Below are positions 34,683-42,984 of a DNA stretch of 64,000 nucleotides, one piece after another; within the stretch, counting starts at the first letter, position 1, and every line of letters begins with the position of its first letter. The notes beneath the pieces were generated by a model, which was given only the letters and a program-made list of their open reading frames with translations, did not search any database and had not been told where the DNA came from. The DNA comes from Roseovarius sp. (lineage in GTDB: Bacteria; Pseudomonadota; Alphaproteobacteria; Rhodobacterales; Rhodobacteraceae): NCBI GenBank assembly GCA_021775255.1, contig JAJFIA010000012.1, positions 26,482-90,481 on the forward strand, in the 5' to 3' direction. A program made the translations under genes and the position numbers.

Positions 34683-35933
34683 TTACTCAACCGTGAACTT
34701 GCTTGAGCTTTCTTTGACCACGTCCCAGATTACGTCGGTATAGGCTGCGGTCCAGTCCTGCTGAGGGACCCAGGTTTTGCCATCCCACATCTCGATACGG
34801 GTCTTACCGCCGCCACCGTGATCATCCGCCGTCACCGTAATGGGGGCGAACAGACCGTTGGCATCAAAATCCACGATGCTTTCATAGCCTGCCTTCATGG
34901 AATCGGGTGTAACAGGGAAGCCATTCTGCTCCACGGCAAGACGCGCTGCCTCGAACGCCGCGGAATAGATCGCCAGACCGGTATTGTAATACACGTCGTT
35001 GATCTTTTCGACCGGCCCGGCACCTTTGCCCGCGCCGTAAACGTCGGCAAGGATTTCCTGGATGATCGGAAGATCCTGCCCGCCGGCAACATTGGTCCCA
35101 CGCTTGAGCCCGATTGCGGCCTCGGCGCCGATGTTGGCGATGTCCACCTCATTCAGCCAGTTGACCGAGATATAATTGCTGATCGGAAAGCCGTTGCGTT
35201 TCATCTCCTTGGCAGCAACGACGTGCCCACCTGCGAGAAGCCAGGCAACCACATAGTCGGGCTTGTCGCGACGCACTTTGGTCCAGACGCTCGCCTGATC
35301 ACTGCCGGGCAGCGGCACCGGATAAAGCAAAAGCTCAAAGCCTTCTTTTTCGGCCAGTGTTTTCAGGATTTCGATCGGTTCCTGACCAAAGGGATAGTCC
35401 AGATAGGCGAAACCGACCTTGACACCTTTCATGTCACCACCGCTTTGCTCTTTGATATAGGCAATATCGTTGGCGGCTTGTCCCCAATAGGTGGGACCAA
35501 CCGGGAAGATCTGGCTGAACACCGATCCGTCAGCGGCGTCCCCCCGGCCGACAAGAGATTGGATCAGAATATTCTTGTCTTTCATAATCCGCGGCAGCAC
35601 AGCGATGGAAACCGGCGTCGACAGCATGTCGAAAACAAACACGCCTTCACGCTTGAGCTTTTCGTAGCATTCAATACCACGCTGCGGTTCGTTGCCGTGA
35701 TCTTGAACGATGATTTCAATTTCATGACCACCGATGCCGCCCTTCATATTGGTCAGGGTGGCCAGATCTTGCGCCGCCTGCGTGATTTGCGGCGTCACAA
35801 ATGTGTAGGACTTGCTCAGATCATAACACATACCGAACTTGATCGTGTCCTCGGCTGCATTCGCGGCCGACAGGCTTGTCAGCCCCATCACGGCTGCCGT
35901 AGCCAATCTTTTTACATAAGTCTTGGTTTTCAT
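34683..35933 (-). CDS. ABC transporter substrate-binding protein (Liv type)
   Basis: A 416-residue periplasmic binding protein of the branched-chain amino-acid (Leu/Ile/Val) class. The Sec signal peptide covers about residues 1-26 (KRLATAAVMGLTSLSAANA), with cleavage before AEDTIKFG. The mature protein has the two-lobe type 1 periplasmic fold. GAGGAGG lies before the ATG. It is the last gene of the importer operon and is separated from the ATPase gene by 38 bases. In proteobacteria such systems often import aromatic or alicyclic acids, not only amino acids. The acyl-CoA synthetase gene within the operon favours an organic acid ligand here. Confidence 0.9.
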   Translation of the reverse strand: MKTKTYVKRLATAAVMGLTSLSAANAAEDTIKFGMCYDLSKSYTFVTPQITQAAQDLATLTNMKGGIGGHEIEIIVQDHGNEPQRGIECYEKLKREGVFVFDMLSTPVSIAVLPRIMKDKNILIQSLVGRGDAADGSVFSQIFPVGPTYWGQAANDIAYIKEQSGGDMKGVKVGFAYLDYPFGQEPIEILKTLAEKEGFELLLYPVPLPGSDQASVWTKVRRDKPDYVVAWLLAGGHVVAAKEMKRNGFPISNYISVNWLNEVDIANIGAEAAIGLKRGTNVAGGQDLPIIQEILADVYGAGKGAGPVEKINDVYYNTGLAIYSAAFEAARLAVEQNGFPVTPDSMKAGYESIVDFDANGLFAPITVTADDHGGGGKTRIEMWDGKTWVPQQDWTAAYTDVIWDVVKESSSKFTVE

Positions 35934-35971
35934 TGGTTGGTTCCTCCTCTGTGAATATTCAAACGCAAACG

Positions 35972-36790
35972 CTAGCTCAGCCAGCGCTTCCGTCTGCTGT
36001 AGTGCTTGATGTCGTGAAAATTCTTGCCTTCACCTCCACCGAGATAAAACTCCTGAATGTCGGAGTTTGCCTTCAGCGCCTCTGCCGAATCGTGCATCAC
36101 GACGCGGCCATTTTCGATCAGATAGCCGTGCGAAACGATCTCCAGCGCGGCCAGCGCGTTTTGCTCTACCAGTAAAACCGACAGGCCATCTTCCTTGTTG
36201 ATGCGCTGGATAATTCCAAAAATTTCGGCCACCAGAAACGGAGCAAGCCCGAGGCTGGGTTCGTCCAACATCAACAGGCGCGGTTGGGTCATTAGCGCAC
36301 GCCCGATGGCCAACATTTGTTGTTCGCCGCCTGACAGATACCCCGACTGTGATGCTTTGCGTTCCGCAAGGCGCGGAAAATACTCGTATATGCGGGCTTT
36401 TTCCGAATTCACCTTTTGGCGCGACATCGACATTGGCGCTGCCGCCTCAAGGTTTTCGTCCGGTGTCATATGCTCGAACACCCGGCGGCCTTCAATGACG
36501 TGGCAGATACCCATCGCAACGCGGTCTTGCGGCAGGATGTTGCCGATTAGTTTACCGTCAAAGCAAATTTCCCCCCGGCTGACCTTGCCCCGTTCGGCCT
36601 TTAGCAATCCACTGATTGCTTTCAGGGTGGTGCTTTTGCCTGCTCCGTTGGAACCCAAAAGTGCAACCATTCCTCCACGGGGAACCTCGATCGAGACCCC
36701 TTTAATCGCGAGCAGGACTGAATCGTACAAAACTTCAATGCTGTTCAGAGACAGTATCTGGTCGGTCGCTGTGGTTTTAGGCTGTGCCAT
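35972..36790 (-). CDS. livF: ABC transporter ATP-binding protein, LivF type
   Basis: A 272-residue ATPase with Walker A GSNGAGKST, signature YLSGGEQQMLAIGRAL and Walker B LLMLDEPSLGLAP. LivF-type proteins have the short C-terminal end and ICHVIEGRRVFEHMTPDENL as seen here. It pairs with the LivG-type ATPase at 40689 to drive the permeases at 36799 and 37876. GGGGGG lies about 6 bases before the start. It follows the LivM gene by 8 bases. Confidence 0.9.
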   Translation of the reverse strand: MAQPKTTATDQILSLNSIEVLYDSVLLAIKGVSIEVPRGGMVALLGSNGAGKSTTLKAISGLLKAERGKVSRGEICFDGKLIGNILPQDRVAMGICHVIEGRRVFEHMTPDENLEAAAPMSMSRQKVNSEKARIYEYFPRLAERKASQSGYLSGGEQQMLAIGRALMTQPRLLMLDEPSLGLAPFLVAEIFGIIQRINKEDGLSVLLVEQNALAALEIVSHGYLIENGRVVMHDSAEALKANSDIQEFYLGGGEGKNFHDIKHYSRRKRWLS

Positions 36791-36798
36791 GTCGCCCC

Positions 36799-37872
36799 CT
36801 ATTTCTTAAGCTGGTCAAAGGGCCAAACCATCAGGTAATCCCTGACATTGGCGTAGAGTTTTCCAAGCCCCAAGGGCTCGACCATCAGGAAGATGACAAT
36901 CAGTGCGCCGTAGGCCGCGTTCGGAATGTGCGCTAGCGTTTCGATGCCTAAATCCAACCCCAAAAGATTAGCTCCCAATGAGAACAACTGGTTCACGACC
37001 CCGGGCATGAGCAGGATGAGTGCGGCTCCCAGATAGCTTCCAAGAATGCTGCCGAGCCCGCCCACAATCACCATCGCCAGAACCTGAATGGATACGTTCA
37101 CGGCAAACTGTTCTGGGGCCGCAAGAAAGTAGAACGTCGCCACCAGGATCGCGCCGCTGATACCTGCGATAAATGACGATGCGGCAAACGCGACAAGTTT
37201 ATAGTAAAAACTGTTCACGCCCAGAATTGCGGCGGCAAAATCCTTTTCCCGCACGGCAACCAAGGCCCGGCCCAAGCCTGTGCGTCGCAGGTTAAGCATG
37301 AAGATCGTGACCAGTACGCACCACCCGAATGCTACATAATAAAGGCCCGCATCCGAGGTAATATCTTGCCCCAACAACGCAAAGGTGGGCGATTGCAATG
37401 ACGCGTGCGATCCCCCTGCGATCGTTGGCGAATGGGTCAGTACCCAGTCCATCACGAACTGCATCGCAAGGGTTGTGAGGGCCAGGTAAAGCCCCTTGGT
37501 CCGCAGCGCCGCAAAAGCAAACAGACTTCCGATTACCGAAGAGGCTAGACCGCCTATAAGCAAGGCAAACTCCCATGGAATTCCGAATTTCGCCGCGTGA
37601 ACAGCCGAATAGGCACCAACGGCCATTACGGCCGCATATCCCAGATGCAGTTGTCCGGCCCAACCCGTTACAAGGTTCAGTCCCAATACGGCCGCCGTCC
37701 AGATCAGCCAAGGCAGAATGTAACTGTTCAGATAAAGCGAACTGACCAGATAGGGTGCTGCGAGCCCGAGCAGCAAGAAGAACACAACGGCGTTGCGATC
37801 AGCCGGAACCGGGAAGAGCTTGCTATCAGAAACGTAACTATTGTGGCGAACACCTGAGAGACCGTAAAACAT
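36799..37872 (-). CDS. livM: ABC transporter permease, LivM type
   Basis: A 357-residue inner-membrane permease with about nine to ten hydrophobic segments and the LivM hallmark NLVTGWAGQLHLGYAAVMAVGAY near residue 65 (in pieces: GWAGQLHLGYAAVMAVG). The EAA-like coupling loop is in ALVAVREKDFAAAILGVN. The ATG has only a weak AAAGGG upstream and follows the LivH stop by 3 bases, which indicates coupled translation. Confidence 0.9.
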   Translation of the reverse strand: MFYGLSGVRHNSYVSDSKLFPVPADRNAVVFFLLLGLAAPYLVSSLYLNSYILPWLIWTAAVLGLNLVTGWAGQLHLGYAAVMAVGAYSAVHAAKFGIPWEFALLIGGLASSVIGSLFAFAALRTKGLYLALTTLAMQFVMDWVLTHSPTIAGGSHASLQSPTFALLGQDITSDAGLYYVAFGWCVLVTIFMLNLRRTGLGRALVAVREKDFAAAILGVNSFYYKLVAFAASSFIAGISGAILVATFYFLAAPEQFAVNVSIQVLAMVIVGGLGSILGSYLGAALILLMPGVVNQLFSLGANLLGLDLGIETLAHIPNAAYGALIVIFLMVEPLGLGKLYANVRDYLMVWPFDQLKK

Positions 37873-37875
37873 AAT

Positions 37876-38763
37876 TTAGACCCTTTCGATGTCATGACGG
37901 CCAAACAGGCCATGCGGGCGGATCATCACCGTCAGGATCAACACGGCAGCGACAATCAGATCCCGGCTGCCACCTCCGACAATTTCATCTAGATAAAATG
38001 AACCGACACTTTCCAGAATGCCCAGAATGATACCGGCGACAATCGCGCCGATGATACTGTCCAGCCCGCCCAAAACGGCCACTGTCAGCCCCTTGAGCAG
38101 CAGGATCGACAACGACTGATCGACGCCCTGGATTTCGCCCCAAATCACACCGGTTGCCACCGCCACGATCGACGCCAGTCCCCAGGACAGGCCAACACCC
38201 CGTTCAACCGAAATACCCACAGACCAGGATGCCATATAATCGTCAGAAATGGCCCGCAAACGAATACCAAGCCGACTGCGGAAGAACAGAAAAAAGGCAA
38301 CAAACAGGGCGAGCGCAACACTGGCACCGACAATGTGGATACGGCTAAGAAGCATGTCCCCCACAAAGAGCGGTTCATAGCTGACCCCCAAATCAACCGA
38401 ACGCGAAGACCCGCCCCAAATCGCCAGGGTGGTGCCGCGCAGAAAGATGTCGATCCCCATTGTCATCATCAGGATCATAATGACCGGGCGCCCCGCCAAT
38501 CGGCGCAGCGCAACTTTTTCGATGCCGATGCCCACAAAGAACATGATCACCACCGCCAAAGGAATGGCCACCCAAAGCGGCAACCCCATATTATGCGAGA
38601 ATGCCAGCACCACATAGGCACCCAACATGGTTAGGGCCCCCTGAGCCAAGTTTGGCACCGACGACGATTTGTAAATCAGGACAAGCCCAATTGCAAAAAG
38701 CGAGTAAAGCAGGCCTGTCAGCGCGCCATTCACTGTCAGCTCTGCCAGAAAAACTAAATCCAT
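37876..38763 (-). CDS. livH: ABC transporter permease, LivH type
   Basis: A 295-residue hydrophobic permease with the LivH pattern: ALTGLLYSLFAIGLVLIYK at the N-terminus, NLAQGALTMLGAYV, the coupling loop LRAISDDYMASWSVGI and GGLDSIIGAIVAGIILG. GGGAG lies 8 bases before the ATG. It directly follows the acyl-CoA synthetase gene (one base between them). With LivM it forms the membrane channel of the importer. Confidence 0.9.
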   Translation of the reverse strand: MDLVFLAELTVNGALTGLLYSLFAIGLVLIYKSSSVPNLAQGALTMLGAYVVLAFSHNMGLPLWVAIPLAVVIMFFVGIGIEKVALRRLAGRPVIMILMMTMGIDIFLRGTTLAIWGGSSRSVDLGVSYEPLFVGDMLLSRIHIVGASVALALFVAFFLFFRSRLGIRLRAISDDYMASWSVGISVERGVGLSWGLASIVAVATGVIWGEIQGVDQSLSILLLKGLTVAVLGGLDSIIGAIVAGIILGILESVGSFYLDEIVGGGSRDLIVAAVLILTVMIRPHGLFGRHDIERV

Positions 38764-38764
38764 C

Positions 38765-40699
38765 TTATATCTCCCTGATCAACAGGGTGCGTTCGACAGT
38801 CCCCGTTTCGCCTGTTTCGTACGTTACGACCGCTTTGACGTGAATATTGGCTGCACCGTTATAAAGCGCCTCGATCACCTGACCGTAACGTTCTTCTACA
38901 ACCTTGCGCCGCAGTTTACGGGTTCGGGTAATCTCGCCGTCATCCGGATCAAATTCTTTGTGCAATGATACATAGCGATGCAATTGCAGGCCTTCGGTCA
39001 CCGCCTTGTTTACCCGAACAAATGCCTCTTTCACCAATTCAGCCACCTCAGGTCTTTGGGAAAGATCAGCATAGGATACGTAGGGCACACCGTTAACTTC
39101 GGCCCAATGCCCGACCGCCTCGGCATCGATACAGATCATTGCCGTCAATTCGCCCCGTCCCGCGCCAATCACGGCGGCATCTTTGATGTAGGGGCTGAAC
39201 TTGAGACGGTTTTCGATATAGTTGGGAACATATCGTTCGCCGCTTTTGGTAAAGACGACCTCGGATACGCGCCCAAGAACAACGAGATGGCCGTCGTCTT
39301 CCAGATAACCGGCGTCGCCGCTGTGCAACCATCCATCCTGCAATGCCTCGGCCGAGGCCGCCTCATTTTTGAAGTACCCTTTGAACACGCTGTCTGCCTT
39401 CATGAGGATTTCGCCATCGTCGGCAATCTTCACTTCGACGCCCGGCAAGGGCTTGCCGACGGTATGCAACTTCACCTCGCCAGGGGCCTGGATAGCGTTG
39501 AACGCGCTGTTTTCGGTCTGGCCGTAAAGCTGGCGCAATTTGATACCAAGGGCCCGGTAAAAAATGAAAGTATCTTCGCCGATAGCTTCACCACCGGTGA
39601 AGGCGCGTTTAAGGTGGATCAAGCCGAACTGGTCCTTGATCGGGCCAAAAATAATTCTCTCGCCGACCAGCCGACCCAGCCGCTCAAAGGGTCCGCCACT
39701 GAGACCGTTCAGCTTGCGCCGTTCGGCCTCGACAGCCCGATCCATGAAGAAATGATAGAGCCATTTCTTCAGAGGCGTTGAATTCTCCATTCCCACCTGA
39801 ATGGCAGTCAACATGTGATCCCAACTGCGCGGTGCGGCGAGATACAGGCTGGGTGCAATCTCGCGCAGGTCACGCTGCACGGTTTCCTGACGCTCCGGCA
39901 CGCTAACGGTAAAGCGGAACGCGATCGCCGACGCCACCGTCAGCGCAAAGTCACCAACCCACGCCATTGGCAGATAGGCCAAAATTTCTTCGCCAAAATT
40001 AAACGCACCTCCGGCGTGGGCATTGCGCGCACCCGACAACACATTTTTTTGGCTCAGCACGATCCCCTTAGGCTTACCCGTCGTACCCGAGGAATGCATG
40101 AACACCGCCGGATCTTCCGGTTTGGACTCCTCAATCAGGTGCCGACGCAAATCCGGATCGGCAGACAGCCTCTTGGCACCCGCTTCCACCAGGCTTTCCC
40201 ACGACTGCAGGCCAGGCGCATCATAGAGATTCAACCCGCGCGCCTCATCGTAAACGATAGATGCCACCGACGTTCCAGCGTCGCGCAGCTCAAGGATCTT
40301 GTCGACCTGTTCTTGATCTTCGACCAAAGCGGCTACAACGTGGGCTTCCCCGAAGAAATGCCTCAACTCGTCAAGCGTCGCGCCGGGATAGGCCGGCATA
40401 GCATAGGCGCGCAGCATCGACATCGCGGTCATTCCAGCATAAAGCCTCACGCGGTTGTCACCTAGAATAATGACCGCGTCACCGGGCTTCACGCCCAGGG
40501 CCATGAAGCCGGCGGCGCAGCGCAGCACCTCCTCAGCATAGGCAGACCAGGTCACTTCCCGCCATATACCACGGTCTTTCTCGCGCATCGCAATATCATT
40601 GCCATACTCTGTTGCATTGCGCATCAGAAGGCGCGCAATCGTATCGTCCCCGGCGTTTGGCTCGGCCTTTAAAACGGTGGATGAAGGATTATTCGCCAT
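38765..40699 (-). CDS. AMP-dependent acyl-CoA synthetase embedded in the importer operon
   Basis: A 644-residue long-chain-type acyl-CoA synthetase with FMHSSGTTGKPKGIVLSQ (P-loop), the GQTENSAFN motif, GWLHSGDAGYLEDDGHLVVLGR and a C-terminal domain with EITRTRKLRRKVV carrying the candidate Lys. It lies between livG and livH, overlapping livG by 11 bases. Such liv-operon ligases are common next to aromatic- or alicyclic-acid importers and trap the imported acid as its CoA ester in the cytoplasm. It is the best candidate for the first activation step of the growth substrate. The other candidates are at 1734, 9837 and 47575. Confidence 0.88.
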   Translation of the reverse strand: MANNPSSTVLKAEPNAGDDTIARLLMRNATEYGNDIAMREKDRGIWREVTWSAYAEEVLRCAAGFMALGVKPGDAVIILGDNRVRLYAGMTAMSMLRAYAMPAYPGATLDELRHFFGEAHVVAALVEDQEQVDKILELRDAGTSVASIVYDEARGLNLYDAPGLQSWESLVEAGAKRLSADPDLRRHLIEESKPEDPAVFMHSSGTTGKPKGIVLSQKNVLSGARNAHAGGAFNFGEEILAYLPMAWVGDFALTVASAIAFRFTVSVPERQETVQRDLREIAPSLYLAAPRSWDHMLTAIQVGMENSTPLKKWLYHFFMDRAVEAERRKLNGLSGGPFERLGRLVGERIIFGPIKDQFGLIHLKRAFTGGEAIGEDTFIFYRALGIKLRQLYGQTENSAFNAIQAPGEVKLHTVGKPLPGVEVKIADDGEILMKADSVFKGYFKNEAASAEALQDGWLHSGDAGYLEDDGHLVVLGRVSEVVFTKSGERYVPNYIENRLKFSPYIKDAAVIGAGRGELTAMICIDAEAVGHWAEVNGVPYVSYADLSQRPEVAELVKEAFVRVNKAVTEGLQLHRYVSLHKEFDPDDGEITRTRKLRRKVVEERYGQVIEALYNGAANIHVKAVVTYETGETGTVERTLLIREI

Positions 40700-41492
40700 G
40701 TGCGCCTCCGATATAGGCTTCGATAACGCGCGGATTTTTGATGACTTCTCTTGGGATGCCGCTGGCGATCATTTCGCCATAATTCAGCGCCAACATTCGG
40801 TCACAGATCCCGATGATAACGTCCATATGATGCTCGATCAGCAGGACACTGACGCCGCGCTCGGCGCGGGCATCCAGAATAAACCGCGCCATGTATTCTT
40901 TTTCTTCTTGGTTCATCCCGGCCATCGGTTCATCCAGTATCAGAAGATGTGGCTCGGCCACCAAAGCACGGGCCAGCTCCACACGTTTCTTCAACCCGAT
41001 CGGGATTCCGTCGACCAACTCGTGCCGGATGCTTTCCAGTTGAAGAAAGTCGATTACCTCTTCCACGACTTCTCGGTTGGCAATTTCCTGGGGCCGCGCC
41101 AACCACCAGTATAACGCCGTGCGGATCACGCCAGGGTTCATATGGATGTGACGCCCCAATAAAATATTGTCGAGCACGCTCATTCCGTTGAACAGCGCAA
41201 GGTTCTGGAATGTCCGCGCAACTCCCATGCCCGCAACCTTGTGCGGCGCGGTTCCAGTAATATCCCTACCGCCCAACAGGATCTTCCCCTTTTGTGGCGG
41301 GTAAAAGCCGGTGATCGCGTTGGTCAGCGTCGTTTTTCCACTGCCGTTGGGACCGACAAGACCGAAGATTTCGCCTTTCTCAAGCCTCAGATCCACGCCC
41401 GATACTGCGATAAGCCCGCCAAACCGCCGCTCTACGCCGATGCATTCCAAAACCGGCACCTGGCCGCTGCCTGATGTTACAGGTCCATTCAT
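40689..41492 (-). CDS. livG: ABC transporter ATP-binding protein, LivG type
   Basis: A 267-residue ATPase with Walker A GPNGSGKTT, the long LivG-type insert around NILLGRHIHMNPGVIRTALYW, Walker B LLILDEPMAGMNQ and switch histidine LLIEHHMDVI. The ABC signature segment is altered: GLKKRVELARALVAEP has no LSGGQ. That is a visible departure from the usual LSGGQQRRLEIA, so this ATPase may depend on LivF for one of the hydrolysis sites. GGGAGG lies 9 bases before the ATG. Confidence 0.85.
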   Translation of the reverse strand: MNGPVTSGSGQVPVLECIGVERRFGGLIAVSGVDLRLEKGEIFGLVGPNGSGKTTLTNAITGFYPPQKGKILLGGRDITGTAPHKVAGMGVARTFQNLALFNGMSVLDNILLGRHIHMNPGVIRTALYWWLARPQEIANREVVEEVIDFLQLESIRHELVDGIPIGLKKRVELARALVAEPHLLILDEPMAGMNQEEKEYMARFILDARAERGVSVLLIEHHMDVIIGICDRMLALNYGEMIASGIPREVIKNPRVIEAYIGGAHGE

Positions 41493-41543
41493 CCGTGCGC
41501 GCCTCCCAGCAAATCAAAACTCACCATCCCGCCGTTCTCTCTC

Positions 41544-42407
41544 TCAGTCTATCTTGAAGTAATCAGGACGTCCCGTCGGCCAGGGATCACCCCACATCTG
41601 CTGACCGCCATCTATGTTTAGAACCTCTCCGGTTATAAATTTGCCCGACGGTGCCGCCATATAAACAACTCCTTCGGCAACATCCCATTCGTCGCCCGCC
41701 CGGCGCATGGGATTGGATTCCTTGAACGTCGCGGCACCCTCGGCTGGATAATTTCCAAACCCGGTACTTTCGCAGCAGCCAGGTGCGACACAGTTCACAC
41801 GCACACCGTAAGGTGCCCATTCAACTGCGACAGATTTGGACAGGAATATCACCCCGGCGCGTGCCGCGGCGGTATGGGCGATGCCGGGCATTCCGCGCCA
41901 GACATCTGCGACGATGCTGACAATATTGCCTTGGGTTCCGGTCTCGACCCAATTTTTCGCTACCGCCTGCATCATCCACCAGGTACCATTCAGATTGGTG
42001 TCGATCACCGCGTTCCAACCTTTTATGGAAAAGTCCAAGGCCGGCTGCGGAAACTGTCCGCCTGCATTGTTGACCAGAACATTCAGCCCACCGAAACGTT
42101 CATGAACAGCGTCCACAAAGGCGGCAACCTGTTCAGGGTCGCGTATCGTCATTTCGCGCGCCATCACTTCGCCGCCAAACGAACGCAGGAATTCCGCCGC
42201 GCTTTCCAGTTTTTCAGGGTTGCGCCCACAGATCGCCAGCCGTGCGCCCAGGCGGGCGAACAATGCCGCGATAGCCAGGCCAAGCCCGCCACCCGCACCA
42301 GTCACGACAACAGTCTGGTCCTGGAAAAGACCCGGCGCATAGACGGTATTTCGGTCCCGTAGTTCGGTTCGTGTGAACCCAAAATTCGGCTCTTGCGAGT
42401 CAGTCAT
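41544..42407 (-). CDS. SDR-family 2,4-dienoyl-CoA or trans-2-enoyl-CoA reductase-like protein
   Basis: A 287-residue short-chain dehydrogenase with TGAGGGLG (about residues 36-43), NNAGGQFPQPALDFSIKGW and NLNGTWWM, the hallmarks of DECR/PECR-type reductases. The YxxxK motif is not present: the segment reads HTAAARAG, as in that reductase subgroup. It is the first gene of the importer operon with operator copy 5 just upstream. The ATG is only about 2 bases after a G-rich AGGGGGGGGAG. Reduction of an enoyl- or dienoyl-CoA with NADPH is the likely role, complementing FadH. Confidence 0.82.
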   Translation of the reverse strand: MTDSQEPNFGFTRTELRDRNTVYAPGLFQDQTVVVTGAGGGLGLAIAALFARLGARLAICGRNPEKLESAAEFLRSFGGEVMAREMTIRDPEQVAAFVDAVHERFGGLNVLVNNAGGQFPQPALDFSIKGWNAVIDTNLNGTWWMMQAVAKNWVETGTQGNIVSIVADVWRGMPGIAHTAAARAGVIFLSKSVAVEWAPYGVRVNCVAPGCCESTGFGNYPAEGAATFKESNPMRRAGDEWDVAEGVVYMAAPSGKFITGEVLNIDGGQQMWGDPWPTGRPDYFKID

Positions 42408-42445
42408 CTCCCCCCCCTGCTAGCAATTTCGCTAGCGTTTCAAAA

Positions 42446-42474
42446 AACCTAACACGCGTTAGATTTCTTGGCAA
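42446..42474 (-). promoter_or_regulatory. Promoter with operator copy 5 (CTAACA-CG-CGTTAG at 42449-42462)
   Basis: This operator copy has one mismatch in the right arm. On the minus strand TTGCCA (42474-42469), a 17-bp spacer and TAGGTT (42451-42446) form a promoter very like that at 6600. Its predicted start lies about 30 bases before the SDR/importer operon at 42407. Confidence 0.8.
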
Positions 42475-42505
42475 GATTTATGTGATCTCTCAAATTAGGT
42501 GTATT

Positions 42506-42973
42506 TTACTGAGTTGCGTTTAGCTGACGCAGCATGCGAAGCGGCTCGTAGACAATACATTCGCTGCCATCCGCCTTGAGCACCCGGTTTCGGCTGCGCA
42601 CCAGACCACGGCCCGGCTTAGATGTTAGACGGGCCTCGATAATTTCGACTTCAACGTGGATTGTATCACCGACAAAAGTAGGCCCCTTCACAACGAAATC
42701 AGCATGAAGAAACGCCAGACCCGTACCCTCCATCGTGTGCGTCAACAGCCCCTCGGCCATTGCGTAAACCATCACCCCAGGCACCACCCGCCCATGCGCC
42801 GCAGCGCCGTCGCGGGCATGCTCAGTATTGGTGAACAATGATTCCGTCATCCACGTCAGGTTACAGAACCCAACAAGGTCAGCCTCGGTCACTGTCCGGC
42901 TGCGGGTTTCGAAGCGGGCACCAATCTCGACTTCATCGAAATAGAAGCCGGTGGTGCGCAATACATCTTTCAT
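42506..42973 (-). CDS. MaoC-like hot-dog protein lacking the hydratase Asp/His pair
   Basis: A 155-residue single hot-dog protein, last gene of the operon that starts at 47468. Its shape is MaoC-like (FYFDEVEIGARFETRSRTVTE, then HGRVVPGVMVYAMAEGL). The catalytic segment FxxLxGDxNPxHxD of R-hydratases reads FCNLTWMTESLFTNTEHA, so neither the Asp nor the His is in place. It may be a thioesterase-like or acyl-CoA-binding protein or use other residues. AAGGGG lies 7 bases before the ATG. The function is unknown. Confidence 0.75.
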   Translation of the reverse strand: MKDVLRTTGFYFDEVEIGARFETRSRTVTEADLVGFCNLTWMTESLFTNTEHARDGAAAHGRVVPGVMVYAMAEGLLTHTMEGTGLAFLHADFVVKGPTFVGDTIHVEVEIIEARLTSKPGRGLVRSRNRVLKADGSECIVYEPLRMLRQLNATQ

Positions 42974-42984
42974 AATGGCCCCTT

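Noticed and set aside
34818..35954. Plus-strand frame of 378 codons opposite the substrate-binding gene
   Set aside because: Antisense shadow; the minus-strand gene has signal peptide, ribosome site and family sequence.
42419..42436. GCTAGC-N6-GCTAGC repeat as a regulatory site
   Set aside because: Single occurrence, each half is itself a palindrome, and it lies between the start codon and the better-supported promoter; no other support.
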